From an uncultured Mollicutes bacterium (GTDB lineage: Bacteria; Bacillota_I; Bacilli_A; RFN20; CAG-826): DNA of 14,720 nt. This document shows, one piece after another, positions 1 to 7,561 of this stretch (positions within the stretch are counted from its first letter, which is position 1; every line of letters starts with the position of its first letter). The stretch spans positions 1 to 14,720 of the forward strand of contig URTN01000003.1 in assembly GCA_900550795.1 (NCBI GenBank), given 5' to 3'. A program made the translations under genes and the position numbers. The notes beneath the pieces were generated by a model. It saw only the letters and a program-made list of their open reading frames with translations. It searched no databases and was not told the DNA's origin.

Positions 1-1089
1 TTTATAGATAGTTCTAGAAACAATTGAAGATACTTCATTTGTATCATAATCCGGAACGATACGTAATTTATTACCTTCTTTATGAATTTCCCTAGCATCT
101 TCTATGCCTTTTTTAATGCCCTCATAATCGACTCCACCTAAAACAATCGACCCATGTATGTTCGCTTCTTGTCTTTCGGTTGAAGTCCTAATCAAGACGG
201 CAGGGAAATCTAAAATCGAGGATTCTTCAGATAAAGTGCCTGAATCAGAAAGAACTACATAGGCATTTTCCTGTAACTTAACATATTCAAAGAATCCAAA
301 TGGCTTAGATTCTTTTATATATGGGGATAACTTGAATCTAAGGCTATCTAGACGTTTCCTTGTACGAGGATGAACTGAAAAAATAGCAGGCATCTTTAAT
401 TCATCTACTATTTTATTTAAGGCAGGGAATAATGTATTGAATTTAGATGGAATATCGACATTTTCTTCCCTGTGGCTAGATATAACAATATATTTGCCTT
501 TACTTAATCCTAGGTCTTCAATAACTGTACTAGATTCGATTTTATCCCTATAATTATCGATTACTTCTTTCATTGGAGAACCGGTTTTGACAAGCCTATC
601 AACGCTTAATCCTTCTTTTATCAAATTGCCATAGGCATAGAAAGAATAAGGCAAGTTGACATCAGATATATGGTCAACAATAGTCCTATTGGTCATCTCG
701 GCAACATTCCAATCGCTACACCTATTTCCTGCTTCCATATGGAATATAGGACATTTTAATCTTTTCGCGGATATGGCACTTAATGCACTATTGGTATCTC
801 CAAGTATCAATATGGCATCAGGATTTACTTCTTTTATCAAATCAAAGGATTTAGCAATGACATTACCCATCGTATGGCCTAGGTTTTCCCCTACTGCACC
901 CAAGAAATAATCAGGTTTACGTAATCCAAATTCCTTAAAGAATATCTCATTTAGTTCATAATCATAATTCTGTCCTGTATGGACCAAGATATGATCAAAA
1001 TCCTTGTCTAGCCTTTTTATGACTTCGCATAGACGAATTATTTCAGGACGGGTCCCTACTATTGTCATTACCTTGTATTTCTTATTCAT
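1..1089 (-). CDS. fnlC: UDP-GlcNAc 2-epimerase family protein, FnlC/WbjD/CapG type (3' end cut by window)
   Basis: The frame is open for 363 codons from ATG at 1089 to the window edge. Family members are about 375 aa, so only a short C-terminus is missing. The N-terminus reads MNKKYKVMTIVGTRPEIIRL, with the GTRPE motif of the WecB fold. Around residues 118-124 is HMEAGNR, followed by an NRTIVDHISD segment; the HMEAGNR form (rather than the HVEAGLR typical of WecB) fits the FnlC/WbjD branch. In that branch the enzyme performs the final C2 epimerisation giving UDP-L-FucNAc. It is cytosolic, with no signal peptide or membrane segment. Its ATG lies inside the end of fnlB (8-nt overlap, ATGAATAA), and AAGG upstream can serve as the ribosome site, so translation is probably coupled. 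Function is assigned from motifs plus the two preceding pathway genes; a plain WecB-type epimerase is the alternative. Confidence 0.88.
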   Translation of the reverse strand, partial: MNKKYKVMTIVGTRPEIIRLCEVIKRLDKDFDHILVHTGQNYDYELNEIFFKEFGLRKPDYFLGAVGENLGHTMGNVIAKSFDLIKEVNPDAILILGDTNSALSAISAKRLKCPIFHMEAGNRCSDWNVAEMTNRTIVDHISDVNLPYSFYAYGNLIKEGLSVDRLVKTGSPMKEVIDNYRDKIESSTVIEDLGLSKGKYIVISSHREENVDIPSKFNTLFPALNKIVDELKMPAIFSVHPRTRKRLDSLRFKLSPYIKESKPFGFFEYVKLQENAYVVLSDSGTLSEESSILDFPAVLIRTSTERQEANIHGSIVLGGVDYEGIKKGIEDAREIHKEGNKLRIVPDYDTNEVSSIVSRTIYK

Positions 1090-2197
1090 CGCTTCTTACC
1101 TTCATAAATATCGTATCAGGATTTTTCGGATCATATAATTCATTCGCCCACATAAGGGTAACTGAATCTTCCTTGCCTATATTAGTTATGGAATGAGTAT
1201 ATCCTGGAGGTATATCAATTACTTCTAATTTATCTCCACTTGTCTTAATTGAAATTATCTCATCTGAATCTATTTTCCTAAATTCAGTAAGGCAAGTACC
1301 ACTTACAACAAGGAATTTCTCATTCTTGGTATGATGATAATGATTACCTTTGCTAATCCCAGGTTTAGATATATTAATTGATACCTGTCCCTGCCCAATT
1401 GTCTTTAATACTTCGGTAAATGAACCCCTGTAGTCTTTATGCATATCTAATGGATAGGCAAAACTAGATTTATCTAGATAACTTAGATAAGTCGAATATA
1501 GCTTCTTTTCAAATGGGGTGGCTATATTAGGCACCATATGGTTAATTCTAGATTGCTTGAAGCTTTCTAATAACGAGGCAACTTCTTCTAAAGTCTTAGA
1601 ATAATGAGGCTCAACATAAAGTATTTCGTTAGATCCAGTATGATTTCCTTCAATAATAGAAATGAAATTAGATGCAATATCATCGATATAGACAAAATCG
1701 ATAGATGGGGCATCTTTATTTATTTCTATAGGTAAATCATGAGTAATGTTATAACACCAAGTCGCGATTACTGAATTATAGCTAGGCCTGCACCACTTTC
1801 CGAATACGTTATATAGCCTAAATACATATACGGGGTGGTTATTTTCTTTTGAAAAAGCAAAAAATAGGTCTTCTGCCATCTTCTTGCTTTTCCCATAATC
1901 GGAAGTAGATGTGGCTTTAGTTGAACTAGTTAGAATTATAGGAGACTTAGATCCTACTTTCTTAACTATATCTAGTAATCTAGCAGCAAAATTGACGTTA
2001 CCATCATAGAATTCTTCTTTGCTTAAAGGTCTATTGATTCCAGCAAGGTTAATAATAAAATCGCTAGAAGAGACATATTCTTCTAATTTATCTTCATCCC
2101 CAATATCATAACTTAAAACTTCATATCCTTTTTCTTTAAGGAAAAAAGACAAGTTCTTACCAATAAACCCTTTCGCACCAGTTAGAAGTATCTTCAT
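1082..2197 (-). CDS. fnlB: UDP-sugar C3-epimerase/C4-reductase with C-terminal cupin (FnlB/WbjC/CapF)
   Basis: This 371-aa protein matches the roughly 370-aa length of CapF/WbjC. An N-terminal SDR domain has the nucleotide-binding motif GAKGFIG (residues 7-13) and catalytic YxxxK as Y101-GKS-K105. A C-terminal cupin (about residues 250-371) carries GNHYHH with His286, His288 and His289, then Glu293 and a later His335 (PPGYTH), a typical metal-binding set. In the CapF family the cupin epimerises C3 of the 4-keto sugar and the SDR domain reduces C4 with NADPH. This is step two of UDP-L-FucNAc synthesis, in the cytosol. The start codon overlaps the fnlA stop as ATGA, with a GGGGGA stretch about 10 nt upstream inside fnlA. 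Its own stop overlaps fnlC. No truncation or odd residue was seen. Confidence 0.93.
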   Translation of the reverse strand: MKILLTGAKGFIGKNLSFFLKEKGYEVLSYDIGDEDKLEEYVSSSDFIINLAGINRPLSKEEFYDGNVNFAARLLDIVKKVGSKSPIILTSSTKATSTSDYGKSKKMAEDLFFAFSKENNHPVYVFRLYNVFGKWCRPSYNSVIATWCYNITHDLPIEINKDAPSIDFVYIDDIASNFISIIEGNHTGSNEILYVEPHYSKTLEEVASLLESFKQSRINHMVPNIATPFEKKLYSTYLSYLDKSSFAYPLDMHKDYRGSFTEVLKTIGQGQVSINISKPGISKGNHYHHTKNEKFLVVSGTCLTEFRKIDSDEIISIKTSGDKLEVIDIPPGYTHSITNIGKEDSVTLMWANELYDPKNPDTIFMKVRSDE

Positions 2198-3213
2198 GAA
2201 AGGCAGCTTCCCCCGAACAAGGATAATTTCTTAAGCAATTTCTTCATTCCTTCGACATCAAGTCTAGTCGTATTATGGGAATTATAGGTATCTATTTGAT
2301 CCATCTTTGGATCGCCTTTAGAGAAATATTTATCATAATTCAAATCCCTATTATCGGCAGCAATCCTAAAGAAATTACCCATATCTTCGGCCCTAACCAT
2401 TTCTTCTGAAGTAACTAGGGTCTCGTATAATTTCTCGCCATGTCTAGTCCCGATATTTTGGATACCGGTTTTAGATCCAGTTAATTCAATAACGGCCTTG
2501 GCTAATGTATCAATTGTTGCAGCTGGGGCTTTTTGGACGAATAAATCTCCCTGATGGGCATGTTGGAAAGCAAACATAACTAGATCGACTGCATCATCTA
2601 GAGTCATCATGAATCTAGTCATGTCAGGATTCGTAATAGTAATTGGCTTACCTGCTTTGATTTGATCTAAAAATAACGGGATAACTGAACCCCTACTAGC
2701 CATGACATTACCATATCTAGTAAGGCAAAGAACTGTATCACCTTCTAGTAGTTGCCTACTTCTAGCAATGACATTCTTTTCCATTAAGGCTTTTGTTATA
2801 CCCATCGCATTAATTGGATAGGCAGCTTTATCAGTAGATAGGAAAACTGCATTCTTTACATGGTTATTAACACAGGCCGTAATAACATTATCCGAACCAA
2901 GTACATTAGTCTTAGTAGCTTCTAAAGGATAGAATTCGCATGAAGGAACTTGTTTTAATGCGGCGGCAGAGAAAACATAATCAACGCCTTTGAAGGCGTT
3001 TACTATCGAATTATAGTCACGTACATCACCGATATAGAATTTGAGTTTCTCGTCATCAAATTCCTTTCTCATGTCATCTTGTTTCTTTTCGTCTCTAGAA
3101 AGTATCCTGATTTCCTTTATCCCTGTATGGAGGAAACGCCTAGTAACCGCGTGTCCGAAAGAACCGGTTCCCCCAGTCACAAGAAGAATCTTGTTATCAA
3201 ATACATCACCCAT
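2194..3213 (-). CDS. fnlA: UDP-GlcNAc 4,6-dehydratase/5-epimerase (FnlA/WbjB/CapE)
   Basis: This 339-aa protein belongs to the CapD-like polysaccharide-biosynthesis SDR family. It has a Rossmann motif GGTGSFG (residues 14-20), the STDKA motif (126-130, with Asp128 and Lys129), and MGITK (137-141). The usual YxxxK tyrosine is therefore a methionine, as in the CapE/FnlA group. The reaction expected is UDP-GlcNAc to a 4-keto-6-deoxy-L-sugar, step one toward UDP-L-FucNAc. ATG 3213 is preceded by CGGAG, with 8 nt between GGAG and the start. It opens the fnl operon, with a candidate promoter at 3242-3250 in the short gap after the hydrolase gene. PseB-type dehydratases are related, but the fnlB-fnlC neighbours favour the FucNAc pathway. 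Confidence 0.93.
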   Translation of the reverse strand: MGDVFDNKILLVTGGTGSFGHAVTRRFLHTGIKEIRILSRDEKKQDDMRKEFDDEKLKFYIGDVRDYNSIVNAFKGVDYVFSAAALKQVPSCEFYPLEATKTNVLGSDNVITACVNNHVKNAVFLSTDKAAYPINAMGITKALMEKNVIARSRQLLEGDTVLCLTRYGNVMASRGSVIPLFLDQIKAGKPITITNPDMTRFMMTLDDAVDLVMFAFQHAHQGDLFVQKAPAATIDTLAKAVIELTGSKTGIQNIGTRHGEKLYETLVTSEEMVRAEDMGNFFRIAADNRDLNYDKYFSKGDPKMDQIDTYNSHNTTRLDVEGMKKLLKKLSLFGGSCLS

Positions 3214-3241
3214 TAATAAAACTCCGTCACTTAATGGTTAG

Positions 3242-3250
3242 ATTATCGCA
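3242..3250 (-). promoter_or_regulatory. Candidate extended -10 promoter of the fnl operon
   Basis: On the minus strand the sequence TGC-GATAAT (extended TGN, then five of six matches to TATAAT) sits 29 nt upstream of the fnlA ATG, which would give a short leader. No good -35 hexamer is visible 16-18 bp upstream, which is acceptable for an extended -10 element. Prediction is from sequence only. Confidence 0.45.
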
Positions 3251-3269
3251 CTTTTTAGATAGAAAAAGT
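3250..3269 (-). repeat. Perfect 7-bp inverted repeat overlapping the fnl promoter
   Basis: ACTTTTT-CTATCT-AAAAAGT is a perfect 7-bp dyad with a 6-nt centre. It starts 4 nt after the hydrolase stop codon and runs into the TGC of the candidate -10. There is no following T-run, and the stem is almost all A:T, so it is a poor terminator. An operator is possible, as is chance in an AT-rich gap. Confidence 0.35.
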
Positions 3270-3273
3270 AGTT

Positions 3274-4176
3274 TTACTTAGTAACGAACTCGCTAACGTC
3301 ATCAAAGACCATCTCTTTTTCGGTCTCATTAAGTATTTCATGTCTCATATGGTCATATAATTTCATGGATACTTTCTTAATTCCAAGTTTCTTATATGTC
3401 TCATATAGCCAGATAGGTCCTTTTGAATTTCTTCCGACTGGATCTTCTTTTCCGGCGATTATGAATATAGAAGTATTCTTATCGATATTCTTTAATTGCT
3501 TCTTGTCCCAGATAGTAGACATACCCTTGAGGAATCCTTTCCAGAAGGAACCCGTATTAAGTGCCCCGCAATATGGGTCATTTTTATAATTCTCGATATT
3601 TTCTTCGTCATAAGAAAGCCAATCCAAATCACTTTTCCTGTTCTTAATCGATTTAGCATAGGCATCAAGTGATAACTTTTGGATCAGTGGGACTGGTTTT
3701 TCTAGATTAGATTTATTAACAACGATGTTCGCGATGAAAGAGGCTAGTTTCATTAAAAAACGTTGTCCCCCATTTGAACCACATAATATTATCTTATCTG
3801 CCTTTCCAGGATAACGTTCCATGAAAGACTGGGTCATAAATGAACCCATGGAGTGACCAAAATGAGTTGTAGGAAGGTCATTTGCTTTAGCCCTATCGAC
3901 CATTAAGGCAATACCTTCGACATTCTTAAAGAATCCATTCTTTGGCCAGATTTGTTGTCTTTCAACTGACTCGGCATTCAATCCTTGTCCAAATGCATCA
4001 AGCACAAAGACATTTATTTTCTTTGAATTTAAGTGCTTTGCCACTTCTTCATATCTAGTAGCGTGTTCACACATACCAGTCTGGATAGTCAAGTTGTATT
4101 TAGCGTCTTTAACGATATATTCGACGCCTTTCATCTTCTCGCCGGTTGATAAAGTAAGTTCAAATTCTTCGTGCAT
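3274..4176 (-). CDS. Alpha/beta-hydrolase, serine aminopeptidase S33 / monoacylglycerol-lipase-like
   Basis: This 300-aa cytosolic protein has the hallmarks of the Hydrolase_4 (S33-like) family. The nucleophile elbow is GHSMG (107-111, Ser109), the acid is Asp245 in AGKEDPVG, and the catalytic His279 lies in DHMRHEILNE. A lid-like insertion lies between about residues 135 and 225. The N-terminal HGxxEHxxRY motif common in this family is altered here: TGMCEHATRY (33-42) has Thr in place of His, although EH and RY remain. Such enzymes act as monoacylglycerol lipases, lysophospholipases or esterases; the substrate cannot be read from sequence. ATG 4176 follows AAGGGAGAG, a strong ribosome site. 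It stands between the galE terminator and the fnl promoter, so it is probably monocistronic; a clear promoter for it was not found. Confidence 0.85.
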   Translation of the reverse strand: MHEEFELTLSTGEKMKGVEYIVKDAKYNLTIQTGMCEHATRYEEVAKHLNSKKINVFVLDAFGQGLNAESVERQQIWPKNGFFKNVEGIALMVDRAKANDLPTTHFGHSMGSFMTQSFMERYPGKADKIILCGSNGGQRFLMKLASFIANIVVNKSNLEKPVPLIQKLSLDAYAKSIKNRKSDLDWLSYDEENIENYKNDPYCGALNTGSFWKGFLKGMSTIWDKKQLKNIDKNTSIFIIAGKEDPVGRNSKGPIWLYETYKKLGIKKVSMKLYDHMRHEILNETEKEMVFDDVSEFVTK

Positions 4177-4270
4177 GGATTTTCTCTCCCTTAGTTAAAA
4201 TTATTCTAATCAAATCAAAAGATATTAAAAAGAGAATAAAGCCACTTCTATGACAAAAAGACTCTTTTGT
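4177..4270. other. Hydrolase upstream gap, no confident promoter
   Basis: Between the galE terminator and the hydrolase start the DNA is strongly AT-rich. On the minus strand it contains TTGTCA and later TAGAAT and TAATAT boxes, but no pair is at 16-18 bp spacing. A small dyad ACAAAA/TTTTGT lies around 4252-4270. A hydrolase promoter must lie here or the gene depends on terminator read-through; I cannot place it. Confidence 0.3.
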
Positions 4271-4306
4271 AAATAAAAAGGACTACTACATCACGCAATA
4301 GCCCTT
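4271..4306 (-). terminator. Rho-independent terminator after galE
   Basis: On the minus strand, 8 nt after the galE stop, AAGGGCTATTG pairs with TAGTAGTCCTT around a 7-nt loop. This is an 11-bp stem including three G:U pairs, followed by the T-rich tract TTTATTT. It is the only convincing terminator seen downstream of the pcrA-to-galE gene run. Confidence 0.72.
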
Positions 4307-4314
4307 CATATTCT

Positions 4315-5325
4315 TTATATTCCGTTAGGATTCTTCTTTTGGAAGTTATAGGCATCCCTACAGGCATCGATTACATTATATTTAGCAACCCAGCCTAGTT
4401 CGTTTTTAGCCTTATCGCATTCAGCATAATTCTCTGTGACATCCCCTGCTCTTCTTCCTACTATTTCATAAGGAATCTTGACTCCAGTTGCCTTTTCAAA
4501 AGCAGAAATCATCTCTAATACGCTAGTACCTTTTCCAGTACCAAGGTTATAGATAACTAATCCTGGATTTTCTTCTAATTTCTTAATAGTAGCGACATGC
4601 CCTAAAGCTAAATCAACTACATGGATATAATCTCTTATTCCAGATCCATCTGGAGTTGGATAATCATCTCCATATACTTTCAAGCATTTAAGCTTACCAA
4701 TTGCAACTTGGCAAATATAAGGCATCAAGTTATTTGGAATACCATTTGGATCTTCTCCAAGTAGTCCGCTTGGATGGGCACCGATTGGATTGAAATAACG
4801 TAACAAGACGGCATTCATGCTACTATCGGCAGCACAATAATCGGTGATGATTCTTTCAATCATGACCTTGGTCTCGCCATATGGGTTAGTCGCACTCTTT
4901 ACTGGGTCAGTTTCTTTTAATGGGACTCTATCTGGAACTCCATATACAGTTGCAGAGGAAGAGAAGACTAATTTCTTGACGTTAAATTCTTTCATCAAAG
5001 TCAAAAGATTACATGTAGAAATAAGGTTATTTGAATAATATTCAACTGGTTTAGCAACCGATTCCCCGACGGCTTTTAATCCAGCAAAATGGATGACTGC
5101 ATCAAAATGTTCAGCTTCGAATACTTTTCTAAAAGAAGCCATGTCACAACAATCGATTTCATAGAAAGTCGGCATTACTCCAGTTAATGTCTTGATTCTA
5201 TTTAGGACTTCTTTCTTGGAATTATATAGATTATCGACAATAGAGACTTCATATCCTTTTTCAATTAAGGCTATAACGGTCTCACTTCCTATAAAACCAG
5301 TCCCTCCAGTAACTAGAATTCTCAT
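4315..5325 (-). CDS. galE: UDP-glucose 4-epimerase
   Basis: This 336-aa protein has the usual GalE length. It is an extended SDR with NAD-binding GGTGFIG (residues 7-13), the SSSATVYG segment holding the catalytic Ser124, and the YxxxK pair Tyr149/Lys153 in NPYGETK. Further hallmark segments are LRYFNPIGAHPSG and the GSGIRDYIHVVDLA stretch. It interconverts UDP-Glc and UDP-Gal; some homologues also take the N-acetyl sugars, which cannot be told from sequence here. It overlaps the preceding DUF1836 gene by 4 nt (ATGA), with AAGGAG 8 nt upstream inside that gene, so it is translationally coupled. It is the last gene of the run, followed by a terminator. Its place behind pcrA-ligA-gatCAB is unexpected, but it fits the neighbouring nucleotide-sugar genes. 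Confidence 0.95.
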   Translation of the reverse strand: MRILVTGGTGFIGSETVIALIEKGYEVSIVDNLYNSKKEVLNRIKTLTGVMPTFYEIDCCDMASFRKVFEAEHFDAVIHFAGLKAVGESVAKPVEYYSNNLISTCNLLTLMKEFNVKKLVFSSSATVYGVPDRVPLKETDPVKSATNPYGETKVMIERIITDYCAADSSMNAVLLRYFNPIGAHPSGLLGEDPNGIPNNLMPYICQVAIGKLKCLKVYGDDYPTPDGSGIRDYIHVVDLALGHVATIKKLEENPGLVIYNLGTGKGTSVLEMISAFEKATGVKIPYEIVGRRAGDVTENYAECDKAKNELGWVAKYNVIDACRDAYNFQKKNPNGI

Positions 5326-6125
5326 TTCTTCTTCTCCTTCTTGGATTTATTTTCTTCCTTGCTAGGCTTTGCCTTAGCTTTTTCTTTCTCTTTCTCTTTT
5401 ACTTCTTCCTTCTTGGCTTTTGCTTTAGCGTGGGTATATTTAGCCTCCGCTAATCGCTTTGCCTCTTTTTCAGTCGCAATGGCTTCATGTTTTAATTCAT
5501 GGCTAGAAGGGGTTACTTCTAATGTTGCCACTTCTCCATGAAGTTCATTGCGTAATAAGGATATGATGTAATCAGAAAGCAATTTGTTGGCCTGGCTAGA
5601 TATAGCAAGGCGAAGTGCTAATAAACCAAGTCCATCCCTAGCGTTTTCAGTCGCTTTCTTTGGGCTTGTCTTGGCTTCAGCTTTATAACGTTTGGCAATT
5701 TGGTCTATCTTAATAGAAACTTTGTCACTAGATTCAGAGATAATGGAAGTCTCTAATTCGCAAAAGAAGGCATATAACTTCCCCTTATCGGTAGATATAC
5801 CTTTATCTAATTCAAGCAATAAAGACATATCCGACATAGACAAAGTATTCTTCATGAGGGAAATTGCCATCAAATAACCAATTTGGTCACGTGAATATTT
5901 TTTCTTTACAGGTTCAGAAACCATCTTGGCCTTAACATAGTTATTAACCATGAAGGAAGTTAATTTCTTTTCTTCATTTGGAGAAAGGGTTTCAAGGGCC
6001 CCATTAATGAATTTAAGTACCTGTTCCATATAAAGTTCCACACCTGGTAGTTCTTTATATTTAGGTAACGAAAAAGAGGATACTTCCTTTATGTATTGCT
6101 TTAGAAGTTCAATCTCTTTTTCCAT
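5322..6125 (-). CDS. DUF1836-family protein (YkrK-like) with a lysine-rich C-terminal tail
   Basis: This is a 267-aa protein. Residues about 25-110 match what I know of DUF1836: LPGVELYMEQVLKFIN, then an NNYVKAKMVSEPVKKKYSRDQ segment (61-81) and a helical MSDMSLLLELDKG stretch. The B. subtilis relative YkrK has been described as a regulator of htpX, so a helix-turn-helix regulatory role is plausible but unproven here. Residues 215-267 are an unusual Lys/Glu/Ala tail (KEKEKEKAKAKPSKEENKSK and similar), probably disordered or charged-helical. There is no signal peptide or membrane segment. It starts 5 nt after the gatB stop, with AAAAGG as ribosome site, and overlaps galE by 4 nt. DNA under the tail has short AAAGAG-type tandem repeats near 5380-5400. 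Family assignment is fairly sure; cellular role is unknown. Confidence 0.78.
   Translation of the reverse strand: MEKEIELLKQYIKEVSSFSLPKYKELPGVELYMEQVLKFINGALETLSPNEEKKLTSFMVNNYVKAKMVSEPVKKKYSRDQIGYLMAISLMKNTLSMSDMSLLLELDKGISTDKGKLYAFFCELETSIISESSDKVSIKIDQIAKRYKAEAKTSPKKATENARDGLGLLALRLAISSQANKLLSDYIISLLRNELHGEVATLEVTPSSHELKHEAIATEKEAKRLAEAKYTHAKAKAKKEEVKEKEKEKAKAKPSKEENKSKKEKKK
5334..5339 (-). promoter_or_regulatory. galE ribosome binding site inside the DUF1836 coding tail
   Basis: AAGGAG on the minus strand lies 8 nt before the galE ATG. It is encoded by Lys-Glu codons of the lysine-rich C-terminus of the preceding protein, so the tail's last codons double as the galE Shine-Dalgarno sequence. 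Confidence 0.7.
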
Positions 6126-6130
6126 GCTTA

Positions 6131-7561
6131 TTACCTTTTATTAATTTCTTCGTTCATTATTTTAGCAACTAACGAAGCATTTATCTTCCCTTTTCCTTTT
6201 TTCATGACTTGTCCGATAAGGTATCCAATAGCCCTGCCGTTACCGCCTTTAAAATCAGCAATAGACTGTGGGTTTGCATCTAATACCTCAGTTACCATTG
6301 GTAATATCTCGCTAGCATCATTAGATTGTTTCTCGATATGAAGCGCTTTGACTGCATCTTCAATAGAAGAAGTATTATCAAGGCAATAGAAGAAAATATC
6401 CGCGCATTGCTTATGCGAATATCCTTCTTCTTGCATAGATGCTAATTTAGCTAAATCGGTTGGAGCTAATTTAAAATCAGCCATGGTTAGCCCATTTTTA
6501 TTTAGATATGAATTAGTCTCTACGATTAAGAAATTGGATATGGTCTTGGCTAATTTTTCATTACCCTTGATGCATTTTTCAAAATAATAGGCCATATCTA
6601 ATGAAGACAAGATGATATCGGCATCTACTTCTGCTAAGCCATATGACATATATCTATTCTTTTTCGAATCATATAATTCAGGGCAAGTAAATATTGCTTC
6701 ATTAACAAATTCATCACTTAATTTGATTGGAGTGATATTTGGTTCAGGGAAATATTTATAGTCAACCGCATCGGTTTTCTTTCTCATCAATATAGTCTTG
6801 CCGCTAGATTCATCAAATCTTCTAGTTTCTTGTTCGACCTTGCCTCCACTTAACAAAATGGAGCTTTGCCTAGATATTTCATAGGCCAAGGCCAATTCAA
6901 TATTCTTTAAGGAATTGAGGTTCTTCAATTCGACCTTTGTGCCGAATTCGCTTGACCCATATGGTCTTAAAGATACATTTACGTCAACTCTAAGGGAACC
7001 TTCTTCCATCTTGCCATCGCTAGTTAAGGAATAGACGACTATATTCCTAATTGCCTCGACATATCTACTCGCCTCGACATCTGATCTCATCTCTGGATAA
7101 GAAACAATTTCAACTAATGGGGCACCTGCCCTATTGTAGTCTAGAAGAGAATAGTCAACGAAATGGAGTTGCTTACATGTATCTTCTTCCATGTGGATAC
7201 GTTCGATTCCAATACGTTTAGGATTGCCATCTTTATCCTTGATCATCAAATATCCATTAGATCCGATAGGCCTTCTTTGCTGGGTAATCTGGAATCCCTT
7301 TGGAAGGTCGGCATAGAAATAATTCTTTCTATCAAAATGAAGAGTATGGTCAATATTCATATGCAAGGCATTAGCAACTCTAATTGCATTGATGACTGCT
7401 TGCTTATTGACTACTGGCATCGTTCCAGGAAAAGCCATATCAAAAGGAGTGACTTCGCTATTTGGGAAACGTGAGAAAGAATTTGGAGAAGAAGAAAACA
7501 TCTTGGATTTTGTTTTCATCTGGACATGGATTTCAAGTCCGATAACTGGTTCAAAATTCAT
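6131..7561 (-). CDS. gatB: Asp/Glu-tRNA amidotransferase subunit B
   Basis: This 476-aa protein has the normal GatB length. GatB binds the misacylated tRNA and activates the side-chain carboxyl with ATP in the GatCAB complex, giving Gln-tRNA(Gln) and/or Asn-tRNA(Asn). Family segments include VIGLEIHVQMKTKSKMF at the start, the NYFYADLPKGFQITQ motif, RIHMEEDTCK, EGSLRVDVNVSLRP, ELKNLNS and ETRRFDESSGKTILMR. The C-terminal GatB/Yqey tRNA-binding domain spans roughly 330-476 and ends in AIGYLIGQVMKKGKGKIN. The Cys zinc site seen in some GatB proteins is absent (FSSSPNSF instead), as I recall for Bacillus GatB. It overlaps gatA by 4 nt (ATGA), with a perfect AAGGAGG at 7569-7575, 7 nt upstream. 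Confidence 0.97.
   Translation of the reverse strand: MNFEPVIGLEIHVQMKTKSKMFSSSPNSFSRFPNSEVTPFDMAFPGTMPVVNKQAVINAIRVANALHMNIDHTLHFDRKNYFYADLPKGFQITQQRRPIGSNGYLMIKDKDGNPKRIGIERIHMEEDTCKQLHFVDYSLLDYNRAGAPLVEIVSYPEMRSDVEASRYVEAIRNIVVYSLTSDGKMEEGSLRVDVNVSLRPYGSSEFGTKVELKNLNSLKNIELALAYEISRQSSILLSGGKVEQETRRFDESSGKTILMRKKTDAVDYKYFPEPNITPIKLSDEFVNEAIFTCPELYDSKKNRYMSYGLAEVDADIILSSLDMAYYFEKCIKGNEKLAKTISNFLIVETNSYLNKNGLTMADFKLAPTDLAKLASMQEEGYSHKQCADIFFYCLDNTSSIEDAVKALHIEKQSNDASEILPMVTEVLDANPQSIADFKGGNGRAIGYLIGQVMKKGKGKINASLVAKIMNEEINKR

Noticed and set aside
4252..4270. Second terminator after galE (ACAAAA/TTTTGT dyad).
   Set aside because: Only 6 A:T-rich pairs; too weak beside the 11-bp stem at 4278-4306.
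6131..7561. Loss of the GatB zinc-site cysteines as a possible defect.
   Set aside because: As I recall, Bacillus-type GatB also lacks them (SPS-like segment), so this is normal for the group.
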